A DNA stretch of 64,000 nucleotides from Halorubrum sp. PV6 (GCF_003990725.2 NZ_CP030064.1:310001-374000); one strand, 5' to 3'; positions 44,095 through 53,003 are shown, counted from the first letter of the stretch. The notes: generated from the letters alone by a model not told the origin. Numbers and translations are program-made.

Positions 44095-47013
44095 ATGGCG
44101 GAACCGTCCGGGATGGACGCGTTCGCGCACCTCGGGCGCGAGGTCCGCGAGGCGCTCTCCGAGCAGGGCTTTTCCACCCCCACCGAGCCCCAGCGCGAGG
44201 CGATCCCGCCGCTCGCGAGCGGGAAGAACGCGCTCGTCCTCGCGCCGACGGGCACGGGGAAGACGGAGACCGCCATGCTCCCCGTCTTCGACACGCTCGT
44301 CGCCGCCCGCGACGCGCCGGGCGACCAGCCCCGCGAGGGGATCTCCGCGCTGTATATCACGCCGCTGCGCGCGCTCAACCGCGACATGATGGACCGGCTG
44401 GAGTGGTGGGGCGAGACCCTCGGCGTCGAGGTCGCGGTGCGCCACGGCGACACCACGCAGTACGAGCGCAGCAAGCAGGCCGACGACCCCCCGGACGTGT
44501 TGATCACGACGCCGGAGAGCCTCCAGGCGATTTTGACTGGCTCGAAGATGCAGGTCGCGCTCGAAGACGTCGCCCACGTCGTGATAGACGAGGTCCACGA
44601 GCTCGCCTCCGCGAAGCGCGGCGCCCAGCTGACCGTCGGGCTCGAACGCCTCCGACGCGTCTCCGGCCCGTTCCAGCGGGTCGGCCTCTCGGCCACCGTG
44701 GGGACCCCCGAGGAGGTCGGGAGGTTCCTCGTCGGGTCGGGGAAACGCGACCCCGAGCGCCCCGGCGACCGCGAGTTCGAGACCGTCGAGGTCGCGGCGG
44801 GGACACGGACGGACGTGCGCGTGCTCGACCCGGAGATCACGGACCGCGACGCCACGCTCGCCGGCGAGCTGGCGGTCGACGAGACAACCGCGAGCCACGT
44901 CCGGACGATCCGTGAGATCGTCGCCAACCACGAGTCGACGCTGATATTCGTCAACACGAGACAGACCGCGGAGGCGCTCGGCTCGCGGTTTAAAACGCTC
45001 GCCGATCGGGAAGAGACGGGCGAGGCGGTCGGCGACCCCACCGAGATCGAGGTCCACCACGGCTCGCTGTCGAAGGACGTGCGGATAGACGTCGAAGACC
45101 AGTTTAAATCGGGGTCGCTCGACGGGCTCGTCTGCACCTCCTCGATGGAGCTCGGGATCGACGTGGGGCGCGTCGATCACGTGGTCCAGTACGGCAGCCC
45201 CCGCGAGGTGGCTCGGCTGCTCCAGCGGGTCGGCCGCGCGGGGCACCGCCGCGATCTGGTCTCCGAGGGCACCGTCGTGACGCAGGGCGGCGACGACACG
45301 CTCGAAGCGCTGGCGATCGCCCGCCGAGCCGGCGACGAACTCGTCGAGCCGGCCGCGATCCACCACGGGAGCCTCGACACGGTCGCGAACCAGATCGTCG
45401 GCGTGGTGATGGACGAGGGCGAGGTCCACGCCCGCGAGGCGTATCAGGTCGTCACGAGCGCGTACCCCTTCGCCGACCTCTCGGAGCCGCAGTTCCAGGA
45501 GGTCGTCCGCGAACTCAACGGGAACCGACTGCTCTGGCTCGACGAGGAGTCGGACACTTTAGAGAAGTCCGGCGGCACGTGGCAGTACTTCTACGCGAAC
45601 CTCTCGATGATCCCCGACGAGTCCACCTACGAGGTGTACGACATGTCCTCGCGGCGGGGAATCGGCACCTTAGACGAGCGGTTCGTCGTCAACTTCGCCG
45701 GGCCGGGCGAGACGTTCATCCAGCGCGGCGAGATGTGGCGGATCACCGAGGTCGACGAGGAGGAGGAGCGCGTGAACGTCACGCCCATCGCCGACCCCGC
45801 CGGCGAGGTGCCCTCGTGGATCGGCCAGGAGATCCCGGTCCCGAAACCCGTCGCCGAGGAGGTCGGCCGGATCCGCGGCGAGGCCGCCGAGGCGCTCGCG
45901 GCGGGGGCGACCCCGAAGGCCGTCGCCGGCGACCTCGCCGAGCGCTACCCCGCCGACGAGGGGACGATCGCGAGCGCCCTGAAACCGGTCGTCGACCACG
46001 TCGAGGCGGACCACCCGGTCCCCACCGACCGCCGCGTCGTGATCGAGGGGAGCGCCCGCACCGTCGCGGTCAACGCCGCCTTCGGCCACGAGGTGAACGA
46101 GACGCTCGCGCGCCTCCTCGCGGCGCTCGTCGGCCAGCGCGCGGGCTCGTCGATCGGGATGGACGTGGACCCGTACCGGGTCGAGTTCGAGGTGCCACAC
46201 GATGTCGATCCGAGCACCTTCCGCGAGGTGTTGGAGACGACCGACCCCGACCGGCTGGAGGCGTACCTCGAACTCGCCTTAAAAAAGTCGGACGCGCTCA
46301 AGTTCACGCTCGCGCAGGTCGCCGCGAAGTTCGGCTCGGTCAAGCGCTACCGCGAGGGGCGGGGTCGGTTCGGCGGCGATCGCCTGCTCGCGGCCTTGGA
46401 GGGGACCCCCGTCTACGACGAGGCGCTCCGCGAGGTGTTCCACGCCGACCTCGCGGTCGCGGAGACGGCCGCGGTGCTGACGGCGATACAGGACGGCGAT
46501 ATCGACCTCGCCATCGCCCGCGAGCGCACCCCGCTCGGCACGGCGGGTCGCTCCGCGGGCACCGAGTTCCTCGTCCCCGAGAACGCCGACGCCGACGTGA
46601 TCGAGACGATCCGCGAGCGCATCCAGAACGACCGCGTGATCCTCTTTTGTCTCCACTGTACCGACTGGCGGCACACGACGAAGGTGCGTCGCGTCGCCGA
46701 CCAGCCGAAATGCCCCGACTGCGGGTCGACGCGCGTCGCCGCCCTGAACCCGTGGGACGACGAGACGGTGACGGCGGTCCGAGCGACCGAGAAGGACGAC
46801 GAACAGGAGCGGCGCACCGAGCGCGCCCACCGCGCCGCGAGCCTCGTCCAGACGCACGGGAAGCGGGCCGTGGTCGCGCTGGCGGCCCGCGGCGTGGGAC
46901 CGCACAACGCCGCCCGGATAATCAACAAGCTCCGCGAGGACGAAGACGAGTTCTACCGCGACGTGCTCCGCCAAGAGCGCGAGTACGCCCGGACGCAGTC
47001 GTTTTGGGACTGA
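44095..47013 (+). CDS. Lhr-type DEAD/DEAH helicase
   Basis: 972 aa from ATG 44095 (MAEPSGMDAFAHLGREVREA), which fits the CTTAATC box at 44057-44063; a GTG at 44068 would add nine residues and an ATG at 44113 remove six. Walker A APTGTGKT ends with K56-T57, and the DEVH box is at 165-168. Further motifs are SATVG, the RecA2 domain with STLIFVNTRQTAE and HHGSLSK and the QRVGRAGHR motif VI. The long C-terminal half has winged-helix, beta-barrel and HTH parts, ending in a CLHC ... CPDC zinc site. Archaeal Lhr unwinds RNA:DNA hybrids and acts in repair. Confidence 0.9.
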   Translation: MAEPSGMDAFAHLGREVREALSEQGFSTPTEPQREAIPPLASGKNALVLAPTGTGKTETAMLPVFDTLVAARDAPGDQPREGISALYITPLRALNRDMMDRLEWWGETLGVEVAVRHGDTTQYERSKQADDPPDVLITTPESLQAILTGSKMQVALEDVAHVVIDEVHELASAKRGAQLTVGLERLRRVSGPFQRVGLSATVGTPEEVGRFLVGSGKRDPERPGDREFETVEVAAGTRTDVRVLDPEITDRDATLAGELAVDETTASHVRTIREIVANHESTLIFVNTRQTAEALGSRFKTLADREETGEAVGDPTEIEVHHGSLSKDVRIDVEDQFKSGSLDGLVCTSSMELGIDVGRVDHVVQYGSPREVARLLQRVGRAGHRRDLVSEGTVVTQGGDDTLEALAIARRAGDELVEPAAIHHGSLDTVANQIVGVVMDEGEVHAREAYQVVTSAYPFADLSEPQFQEVVRELNGNRLLWLDEESDTLEKSGGTWQYFYANLSMIPDESTYEVYDMSSRRGIGTLDERFVVNFAGPGETFIQRGEMWRITEVDEEEERVNVTPIADPAGEVPSWIGQEIPVPKPVAEEVGRIRGEAAEALAAGATPKAVAGDLAERYPADEGTIASALKPVVDHVEADHPVPTDRRVVIEGSARTVAVNAAFGHEVNETLARLLAALVGQRAGSSIGMDVDPYRVEFEVPHDVDPSTFREVLETTDPDRLEAYLELALKKSDALKFTLAQVAAKFGSVKRYREGRGRFGGDRLLAALEGTPVYDEALREVFHADLAVAETAAVLTAIQDGDIDLAIARERTPLGTAGRSAGTEFLVPENADADVIETIRERIQNDRVILFCLHCTDWRHTTKVRRVADQPKCPDCGSTRVAALNPWDDETVTAVRATEKDDEQERRTERAHRAASLVQTHGKRAVVALAARGVGPHNAARIINKLREDEDEFYRDVLRQEREYARTQSFWD

Positions 47014-47088
47014 ACCGTTCGCCCCCGGACCGCCTGCGACGGCGCTCCGGTGCCGCGGGTTTAACCTCGCCGCGCGCGGAGCGGGGGT

Positions 47089-47607
47089 ATGCTCGTCGTC
47101 GTCTCCGACACCCACGGACGAACGGAGCCGAAACTGCAGGGGCGGACCGCGGAGGCGGTCCGCGAGGCCGACCTCGTCGTCCACGCGGGAGACTTCTACC
47201 GGGAGCCGGTGCTCGACGCCTTCGAGTCGGCGGCTCGGAGCCTGCGGGCCGTCTACGGGAACAACGCCGACGCGGCGATCCGCGACCGGCTCCCGGAGGT
47301 GCGAACGGTCCAGTACGCCGGCGTTCGGTTCGCGGTCACGCACCGACACCGAAACGGCGACACCGGCCTCGTGATGCTCGCGCGCGAGCGCCGCGCCGAC
47401 GCCGTGATCTGCGGGCACAGCCACCGCCCCCGGTTCGACGACACGGGGTCGGTTCCGATACTGAACCCCGGCAGCCACGCCCAACCGCGGGGGAACCGCG
47501 CGGCTCACGCGGAGCTCGACCCGGTCGACGGCCCGCAAGACGCGCTGGACGGGCGTCTCGTCACGCCCGACGGCGAGGTGTTCGAAACGTTCCGTATCGA
47601 GGCGTAA
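47089..47607 (+). CDS. YfcE/MJ0936-type metallophosphoesterase
   Basis: 172 aa calcineurin-like fold. The ligand motifs are all present: VSDTHG near the start, VVHAGDF, YGNND-type segment (VYGNNADA), THRH and ICGHSHRPRFDD. MJ0936-type enzymes hydrolyse phosphodiesters with Ni or Mn; the physiological substrate is not known. TTTAACC (47060-47066) precedes the ATG by 23-29 bp. In the YGN(C/N)D position the residue after Asn is Asn and not Asp or Cys, which is tolerated in the family. Confidence 0.88.
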   Translation: MLVVVSDTHGRTEPKLQGRTAEAVREADLVVHAGDFYREPVLDAFESAARSLRAVYGNNADAAIRDRLPEVRTVQYAGVRFAVTHRHRNGDTGLVMLARERRADAVICGHSHRPRFDDTGSVPILNPGSHAQPRGNRAAHAELDPVDGPQDALDGRLVTPDGEVFETFRIEA

Positions 47608-47982
47608 GCGACGCCCGAGCGGGGCCCTGTTCGGAGGTGTGACGCCCGCCGGAAGGGGGAGGGGGAGAGGAAGCGGGAGGCGGCGGGCGGATGCGACGCC
47701 CCAGTGTTCGACCGCACTGGCACCGGAGGGGTGGGAGGGGGGAGGGCAGCGGGGAACCGCCGCCGACAGTACGTGCCGTTGCGGCTGATCGGTGGGGACC
47801 CGAACTCGGGGAGGGCCGAAGCGGGGGTCGCATTACTACCTTTCGGCGGTGACATCTTATACGTGGCTTAGGCACAAACTCGCGTTTTAGTCATCGGTCG
47901 GTCGGCGGCCGCCGCCCGTCTCCGAAATCCCGTGCGAGCCGGCTGCCGAAACGCCTAACACCGTGCCGACGGATTCAGGTGT
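47608..47982. other. 375-bp intergenic region rich in G-tracts
   Basis: It shows no coding frame with haloarchaeal composition. It is markedly purine-rich on the plus strand: G-runs at 47655-47687 and 47728-47754, with a hairpin (CCAGTG, eight-base loop, CACTGG) at 47701-47720 between them. A TATA-like CTTATACG at 47856-47863 and a CCTAACA at about 47953-47959 could drive the small gene at 47983. The highly conserved core blocks of RNase P RNA and SRP RNA were sought by eye and not found. Confidence 0.6.
47728..47754 (+). repeat. Canonical G-quadruplex motif
   Basis: Five G-runs (GGGG, GGG, GGGGGG, GGG, GGGG) are separated by loops of 1, 1, 1 and 4 bases, which meets the usual G3+N1-7 rule. 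A weaker set of G-runs with longer loops lies at 47655-47687. This is seen directly; the in vivo structure is untested. Confidence 0.65.
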
Positions 47983-48111
47983 ATGCTCCCGGTCGAACCG
48001 CTGTTTGTCATCGTTCTTACCGGCCTCCTCGTGTTCTTCTTCTTCGCGTTCCTCCTCGTCCGGCGCACCCTCACCGGGCTCCGCGAAGGGTACGAGGACG
48101 GGCAGGAGTAA
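47983..48111 (+). CDS. 42-aa single-helix membrane protein
   Basis: The ORF MLPVEPLFVIVLTGLLVFFF and on has one membrane helix (about 7-27) and a short charged tail (RRTLTGLREGYEDGQE). It ends two bases before the ATG of the PiT-type permease at 48113, so it is very probably in the same operon and may be a small accessory subunit. From memory a haloarchaeal family with this shape exists (possibly DUF7859). Function unknown. Confidence 0.6.
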   Translation: MLPVEPLFVIVLTGLLVFFFFAFLLVRRTLTGLREGYEDGQE

Positions 48112-48112
48112 C

Positions 48113-49288
48113 ATGGTCGTCGCAACTGTCGCCACCCTCGGCGTCGCCGCCACCGCGAGCCTCTTTATGGCGTGGTCTATCGGGGCCGGCTCCTCCGGGT
48201 CGACACCGTTCGCCCCGGCGGTCGGCGCCAACGCCATCTCCGTGATGCGGGCGGGGCTCGTCGTCGGCGTCCTGGGACTCTCGGGCGCGATCCTCCAGGG
48301 CGCGAACGTCACCGAGGCGGTGGGGACCGAGCTGATCGGCGGCGTGACGCTCACCGCCGGCGCGGCCATCATCGCCCTGCTCACCGCGGCCGCGCTCGTC
48401 GCGACCGGCGTGTTCGCGGGGTATCCGATCGCGACCGCGTTCACCGTCACCGGCGCGGTCGTCGGCGTCGGCCTCGCGATGGGCGGCGATCCGGCGTGGC
48501 CGAAGTACACCGAGATCCTCACGCTCTGGGTGCTCACTCCGTTCGTCGGCGGCGGCGTCGCCTACGTCGTCGCCCGGCTGCTCATCGGGGACGCGCTCCC
48601 TCAGCGGCCGCTCACCGCGGCGCTCGCGGGGCTCGTCGGCGCGCTCGTCGCGAACGTCGGGTTCGCGCTGCTCGGCCCGCCCGGCGAGCAGGCGTCGATG
48701 TCGCAGGCGCTCGGGCCCGAACTCGGCGTCGGGGGGATCGGCACGCCCCTCGTCACGGTCGCGGTGGCGACGGCGGTCGCCCTCGCGGTGTACGTCGACC
48801 TCGGGCGGGACCAGGCGGCCGCCCAGCGTCGGTTCCTCCTCGCGATGGGCGGGCTCGTCGCCTTCTCGGCCGGCGGCTCGCAGGTCGGGCTCGCGATCGG
48901 TCCGCTGGTCCCGATATTCAGCGAGGTCGGGGTGCCCCTGTGGGCGCTGCTCGTCGGCGGCGGCACGGGGCTGCTCGTCGGGTCGTGGACCGGCGCGCCG
49001 CGGATGATCAAAGCGATCTCACAGGACTACGCCTCGATGGGGCCGCGTCGGTCGATATCGGCGCTCATCCCCTCCTTCGCCATCGCCCAGACCGCGGTCG
49101 CCTTCGGCATCCCCGTCTCGTTCAACGAGATCATCGTCTCCGCCATCGTCGGCGCGGGCTACGCCGCCGGCGACGCGGGCGTGAGTCGGGCGAAGATGGG
49201 CTACACCGTGTTCGCGTGGATCGGCTCGCTCGTCGGATCGCTCGCGCTCGGGTTCACCGCCTACACCGTCGTGCAGTTCGCGCTGTGA
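48113..49288 (+). CDS. PiT-family inorganic phosphate permease
   Basis: 391 aa, about ten to eleven membrane segments in two PHO4-type halves (PFAPAVGANAISVMRAGLVV near the N-terminus, PVSFNEIIVSAIVGAGYAAG in the C-terminal half). It should be a cation-coupled phosphate symporter of low affinity and high capacity, complementing the Pst system at the left end of the window. The first half reads GANAI where many PiT proteins have GAND, an altered signature that leaves the exact substrate open. Start ATG at 48113, two bases after the 42-aa gene. Confidence 0.82.
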   Translation: MVVATVATLGVAATASLFMAWSIGAGSSGSTPFAPAVGANAISVMRAGLVVGVLGLSGAILQGANVTEAVGTELIGGVTLTAGAAIIALLTAAALVATGVFAGYPIATAFTVTGAVVGVGLAMGGDPAWPKYTEILTLWVLTPFVGGGVAYVVARLLIGDALPQRPLTAALAGLVGALVANVGFALLGPPGEQASMSQALGPELGVGGIGTPLVTVAVATAVALAVYVDLGRDQAAAQRRFLLAMGGLVAFSAGGSQVGLAIGPLVPIFSEVGVPLWALLVGGGTGLLVGSWTGAPRMIKAISQDYASMGPRRSISALIPSFAIAQTAVAFGIPVSFNEIIVSAIVGAGYAAGDAGVSRAKMGYTVFAWIGSLVGSLALGFTAYTVVQFAL

Positions 49289-49344
49289 GCGGTGCCGCTC
49301 GCTTATAAAAGAGTTCAACCGTCGACCGAGCGGATCCCCGCCGC

Positions 49345-50505
49345 CTACCGTTCGTCCGGATACGTCGGCAGCCGCGCGGAGCGTGCGCTACCGTCGACGG
49401 AGGGGAACGGGAGGGCGACGCGCGTCGCCGCGACCTCCTCGCCGTCGACGCGCACGGTCGGGCCGTCGAGGGCGGCGTCGAACTGCACCAGCGCCAGGGC
49501 GATGGGGTCGCCGGCGTCCGGTCCGACCGCCGCCCGCGTCACCTCGCCGACCGCCTCGTCGCCGTCGAACACGGCCGCACCGGACGCCGGGAGGACCGCG
49601 TCGTACCCCTCAGGGTCGGCGTCGCCGTCGATGGCGGCGGTCGCGTCGGCGAGGCCGTCGAGGTCGAGGCCGACGAGTCGGCGGCTCGGTCGCCCCTGGT
49701 TCTCGACGCGGGAGACGACCTCCTGGCCGACGTAACACCCCTTCTCGAAGTCCAGGGCGTTCCGGAGTCCGAGGACGTTCGGCACCGTGCCCGCCAACTC
49801 GTACTCGAAGAGGGGCGTGCCGGCCTCCGTCGCGAGCGCGTCCCACGTCCGGTACCCGAACGGGGGCGCGTTGAGTCCGCGGTTGATCAGGGTGTCGAGG
49901 ACCGCCTCCGCGTCGTCGGCCGCACAGACGACCTCGTACCCCTCCTCGCCGAGCGGCGCGTCGCTCGCGATCACCGTGACGCCGGCGTCGACCATCGATC
50001 CGCGGACGAACGAGAGCGGTTTTTCGGGGGCGCCCGGTCCGCCGAGCACCGAGGCGACCTTCTCCGTGGATTTCGGCCCGTGGATCCCGAAGACCGCGAG
50101 GTCGGCGGAGACGTCCTCTATCGTCACGTCTTGGATGAACACCTTGCTCGCCCAGTCTTCGGCGACCGCCTCTGCCCGCTCCGGCGGGAGGAAGACGAGC
50201 AGGCGCTCGGCGGCGTTGTACACGTACATGTCCGTCTCGATGCCGCCCTGCGGGTCGAGCAAGAGCGCGTACACGCCCTGCCCGTCCTCGTCGGGCACGC
50301 GGTTCGAGACGGCGTTGTCGACGAACTCGACGCGGTCCTCGCCGCGGACGGTGAGGATCCCGTATCCCATCTCTATCGCGCCGACGACGTTGCGAACCGC
50401 CTTCCCGACGCGTTCCGGCTTGCCGTAGTGGTCGACCACCTGCCGGCCGCCGCGGTCGCGGTACACCGCGCCGTGTGCGTCGTGGGTGTCGGAGACGAGT
50501 GTCAT
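49345..50505 (-). CDS. YgfZ/GcvT-like folate-binding protein
   Basis: 386 aa from ATG 50505 (MTLVSDTHDAHGAVYRDRGG); an ATG further up would add nine residues. The GcvT fold with the YgfZ signature K-G-C-Y-x-G-Q-E is clear in FEKGCYVGQEVVSRVENQG, which points to the iron-sulfur cluster assembly/repair protein YgfZ (IbaG partner type) and away from glycine-cleavage aminomethyltransferase. Folate-binding C-terminal barrel follows. No other glycine cleavage genes are nearby, which agrees. A minus-strand CCTTTT box (50531-50536) precedes the start. Confidence 0.85.
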   Translation of the reverse strand: MTLVSDTHDAHGAVYRDRGGRQVVDHYGKPERVGKAVRNVVGAIEMGYGILTVRGEDRVEFVDNAVSNRVPDEDGQGVYALLLDPQGGIETDMYVYNAAERLLVFLPPERAEAVAEDWASKVFIQDVTIEDVSADLAVFGIHGPKSTEKVASVLGGPGAPEKPLSFVRGSMVDAGVTVIASDAPLGEEGYEVVCAADDAEAVLDTLINRGLNAPPFGYRTWDALATEAGTPLFEYELAGTVPNVLGLRNALDFEKGCYVGQEVVSRVENQGRPSRRLVGLDLDGLADATAAIDGDADPEGYDAVLPASGAAVFDGDEAVGEVTRAAVGPDAGDPIALALVQFDAALDGPTVRVDGEEVAATRVALPFPSVDGSARSARLPTYPDER

Positions 50506-50586
50506 ACTCGAACGGAGTCGAGCGAGCGGCAAAAGGTCGCTGGCTTCACCCGCAACCCGTGCGGGCGCCCTGTTCGCGCCGTGGCG

Positions 50587-50886
50587 CTACAGTCCGAGCC
50601 GGTCGCGGACGACGTCGACGAACGATGCCGGGTCCTCGTCCGTCTCGGCGTCGGGGTCCGGGACGACGCGGTCGTGGGGATACACGCGCACTCGCTCCTC
50701 GCTTTCGACGGTGATGAGCGAGTCCGCCTTCAGCGTCGACAACCCCTCCTCGATGGCGTCGATGTCGGCGTCGACGGCCGCGCGCAGTTCCAGCACCGTC
50801 ATCCCCTCGTCGCCGCGGTCGACGAGCGCGTCCAACAGCGCGACCTCAACGTCCGGCCGGTCGCGGTACTCCGGCTTTGCGGCCAT
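50587..50886 (-). CDS. Small winged-helix protein, DUF6432-like
   Basis: 99 aa beginning MAAKPEYRDRPDVEVALLDA, which I recall as the start of the haloarchaeal DUF6432 family. A winged-helix region is at about 12-70 (ALVDRGDEGMTVLELRAAVD, then IEEGLSTLKADSLITVESEE). The acidic tail (VVPDPDAETDEDPAS) is typical. It could be a transcription factor, but no target is known. The plus-strand bases 50909-50914 give a minus-strand GTAAAC box in the right place. Confidence 0.75.
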   Translation of the reverse strand: MAAKPEYRDRPDVEVALLDALVDRGDEGMTVLELRAAVDADIDAIEEGLSTLKADSLITVESEERVRVYPHDRVVPDPDAETDEDPASFVDVVRDRLGL

Positions 50887-50951
50887 ACGAGACTGTTGGA
50901 CTGGACGGGGTTTACGTCTACCGGCGATCCGGGCCGTCCTCGACCGGCCGC

Positions 50952-51473
50952 TCACCGAACGAGCCGGGAACAGGTGCCACAGAGGTTCTCCTCTTTCACG
51001 TCGACCTCGCGGACCGTCGGCGAGAAGGACATGACGCACTTGCTGTTGTCGCAGTGCTCTAATCCGAGCGTATGGCCGATTTCGTGGACGACTTCCTTCC
51101 GAACTCGGTCGGCGAACACGTCGACCGCAGGCCGCGTCGAGACGCCGCCGTCGGAGGAGGTGCGGAGGCGGTGCGTCGAGATCACGGAGCCGTTGCCGTT
51201 GAGGTACGCGAGGCCGAACACGTAGTTCCGGCGCCGGTAGTACAGGTCGCGGGGGGTGATCCCGATGTTCTTTTCGCCGCCGCCGACGCGGCTGACGGTC
51301 TCGATCAAGTCCTCGGCGCGGTACTGGTCGCGCCCCTCGTCGAACGCCGTCTCGGGGATCGGTTGGTCGTCGTGGACGGTCACGTCACAGTCGTACACCG
51401 AACGGAGCGCCGCCGACGCTTCGCGTTTCACGCGGGGGGCAACTTCCCCGACTGGGACGATGTCCACGAGCAT
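50952..51473 (-). CDS. amzA: Archaemetzincin (AmzA-type zinc protease)
   Basis: 173 aa. The family motif is present: HEIGHTLGLEHCDNSKCVM (H130, E131, H134, H140, C141, C146, M148), then CGTC (C165, C168) forming the second, structural zinc site. The gap between M148 and C165 is 16 residues, one shorter than the published HExxHxxGx3Cx4CxMx17CxxC pattern. The catalytic third ligand is the His at 140. Start taken at ATG 51473. Its TATA box interlocks with that of the divergent UPF0146 gene. Substrate unknown. Confidence 0.92.
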   Translation of the reverse strand: MLVDIVPVGEVAPRVKREASAALRSVYDCDVTVHDDQPIPETAFDEGRDQYRAEDLIETVSRVGGGEKNIGITPRDLYYRRRNYVFGLAYLNGNGSVISTHRLRTSSDGGVSTRPAVDVFADRVRKEVVHEIGHTLGLEHCDNSKCVMSFSPTVREVDVKEENLCGTCSRLVR

Positions 51474-51480
51474 AGCACGG

Positions 51481-51503
51481 TTTATGACCGCCGCAATCAT
51501 AAA
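51481..51503. promoter_or_regulatory. Interlocked divergent promoters (inverted repeat of two TATA boxes)
   Basis: TTTATGA (51481-51487) and its exact reverse complement TCATAAA (51497-51503) are separated by nine bases. The left arm is 26-32 bp before the UPF0146 GTG at 51513; the right arm, read on the minus strand, is 24-30 bp before the amzA ATG at 51473. Both genes are therefore likely leaderless and their pre-initiation complexes must overlap. Confidence 0.7.
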
Positions 51504-51512
51504 GCCCGCGAC

Positions 51513-52025
51513 GTGATCGCACCCTCCCGTCGCGCGCTCGTCGATGCGCTCGCGACCCACGACCGCCTCGTCGAGGTCGGTATCGGCGACCGCCCGTCTG
51601 TCGCGCGAGCGCTCGCTCGACGCGGCTGCCACGTCGTCGCCGTCGACGTCTCCCCCGGCGAGGACGCGCTCGCGGCGGCGCGTGAGACCCGCGACACGGC
51701 GGTTCCGGGCTCGCTCCGCGTTCGCCGCGGGGACGTCTTGGCGCTCGCCGACGACGCCCCGGACGCGGTGATCGACGACGCCACCGACGACCCCCTCGCC
51801 GACGGGGATGGCGTCGCCGTCGACGCGGTGTACGCCTGTCACCTCCCCGCCGAACTCCAGCGCCCGACCGTCGAGTTCGCGAGGCGTCTCGGCGCCGCCT
51901 GCGCGTTCACCACGCTGGGGTTCGAGGAGCCGGTCGTCCCCGTCACGCGCCGCGCGCTCGGGGAGGCCGTGGTGTACGTCGCGCGGGACGACGGGCCCGG
52001 AGGGGTAGCGTCCGACCGCGAGTGA
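51513..52025 (+). CDS. UPF0146 family protein (Rossmann/methyltransferase-like)
   Basis: 170 aa from a GTG at 51513 (VIAPSRRALVDALATHDRLV). An SAM-binding-like motif VEVGIGDRPSVARALARRGC is followed by VVAVDVSPGEDALAA, matching the archaeal UPF0146 family. Later it has PDAVIDDATDDPL and AVYACHLPAELQRPTVE. The protein lacks an obvious substrate domain, so a methyltransferase role is only a guess. The start is supported by the TATA-like box at 51481-51487; in-frame reading upstream falls within amzA antisense. Confidence 0.8.
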   Translation: MIAPSRRALVDALATHDRLVEVGIGDRPSVARALARRGCHVVAVDVSPGEDALAAARETRDTAVPGSLRVRRGDVLALADDAPDAVIDDATDDPLADGDGVAVDAVYACHLPAELQRPTVEFARRLGAACAFTTLGFEEPVVPVTRRALGEAVVYVARDDGPGGVASDRE

Positions 52026-52097
52026 CGCTTTTACCGGCGGGCGCGCCGTGCCGACGCGAACCCGAACGTTCTTTCCCGCGCCTGTCGGGGTACGGGT

Positions 52098-52961
52098 ATG
52101 CAGGTCGACGCAGTCGTTCTTGACATCGACGGGGTGTTGGTCGACGTGGCCGACTCCTACCGACGGGCGATCCTCGAGTCCGTCGAGCGAGTGTGTGGCA
52201 AGACGATCGACCGTTCCGCGATTCAGTCATTTAAAAACGCCGGCGGGTTCAACAACGACTGGGAGCTGACGAACGCGGCCGCCCTCTACGTGTTGGCCCG
52301 CCGCGAGGGGCTCGATATGGACGTCGAGACGTTCACGGACCGCATCGCCGCCGGCGGTGGCGGGATCGACGCCGCGAAAGCGGTCGCCCGCGACCTCCCG
52401 AGCGTCGCTCAGGCGCGGGTCCGCGACCAGTGGGACACCGACCGCCTCCGCGAGACGTTTCAGGCGCTGTATCTCGGCGAGGAGCTGTATCGCGAACTGG
52501 AGGGCGGAGCGCCCCCGCTTTCGACGCCGGGGTACATCCACGACGAGCCGACGCTGATCGAACCCGCGACGGTCGCCGACCTCACCGACCGGTTCGACGT
52601 GGGCGTGTTGACCGGGCGGCCCGCCGCGGAGGCGGAGATCGCCTTAGAGCGCGTCGGCCTCGACGTGCCCGAGGACCGCCGATTCACGATGGACGACTGG
52701 GAGGAGGGGAAGCCGCACCCGCGGGCGCTCGTCACGCTGGCGGAGCGGTTCGACGCCGACCGCGTCGCCTTCGCCGGCGACACCCTCGACGACGTGCGGA
52801 CGGCGCGCAACGCCGACGACGAGGACGACAGCCGCGTCTACTACGGGGTCGGCGTTCTCACCGGCGGGCTGACCGGAGACGACGGGCGACGGGCGTACAC
52901 CGAGGTCGGCGTCGACGCGGTGGTCGAGGACGTGAACGAACTGGTCGAACTGCTGTCGTAA
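52098..52961 (+). CDS. HAD-superfamily hydrolase (TIGR01548-like)
   Basis: 287 aa. HAD motif I is [19 protein letters not shown] (nucleophile D9, acid D11); motif II Thr is in [18 protein letters not shown]; motif III Lys is in [12 protein letters not shown]; motif IV is [15 protein letters not shown]. The helical cap between motifs I and II (about 40-150) and the N-terminus [14 protein letters not shown] match a haloarchaeal/bacterial subgroup of uncertain substrate; imidazole-glycerol-phosphate and phosphoglycolate type activities have been suggested. Cytoplasmic. The tRNA gene follows on the other strand. Confidence 0.85.
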   Translation: MQVDAVVLDIDGVLVDVADSYRRAILESVERVCGKTIDRSAIQSFKNAGGFNNDWELTNAAALYVLARREGLDMDVETFTDRIAAGGGGIDAAKAVARDLPSVAQARVRDQWDTDRLRETFQALYLGEELYRELEGGAPPLSTPGYIHDEPTLIEPATVADLTDRFDVGVLTGRPAAEAEIALERVGLDVPEDRRFTMDDWEEGKPHPRALVTLAERFDADRVAFAGDTLDDVRTARNADDEDDSRVYYGVGVLTGGLTGDDGRRAYTEVGVDAVVEDVNELVELLS

Positions 52962-53003
52962 CGCGGCGCCACCCGTCGCTCGCGGGGTCGGTTCGGCAGA
53001 AGA

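Noticed and set aside
40972-45429. A 1485-codon open frame on the minus strand
   Set aside because: It lies antisense to leuS, the histidine kinase and lhr. Its translation (Val/Arg/Asp/Leu-rich, no domain) is the usual mirror frame of GC-rich haloarchaeal genes; the plus-strand genes have complete motifs.
47640-47880. Possible RNase P RNA or SRP RNA gene
   Set aside because: The conserved GAGGAAAGTC and ACAGAA blocks of RNase P and the SRP helix 8 core could not be found on either strand. G-runs alone are not enough. Covariance model search would decide.
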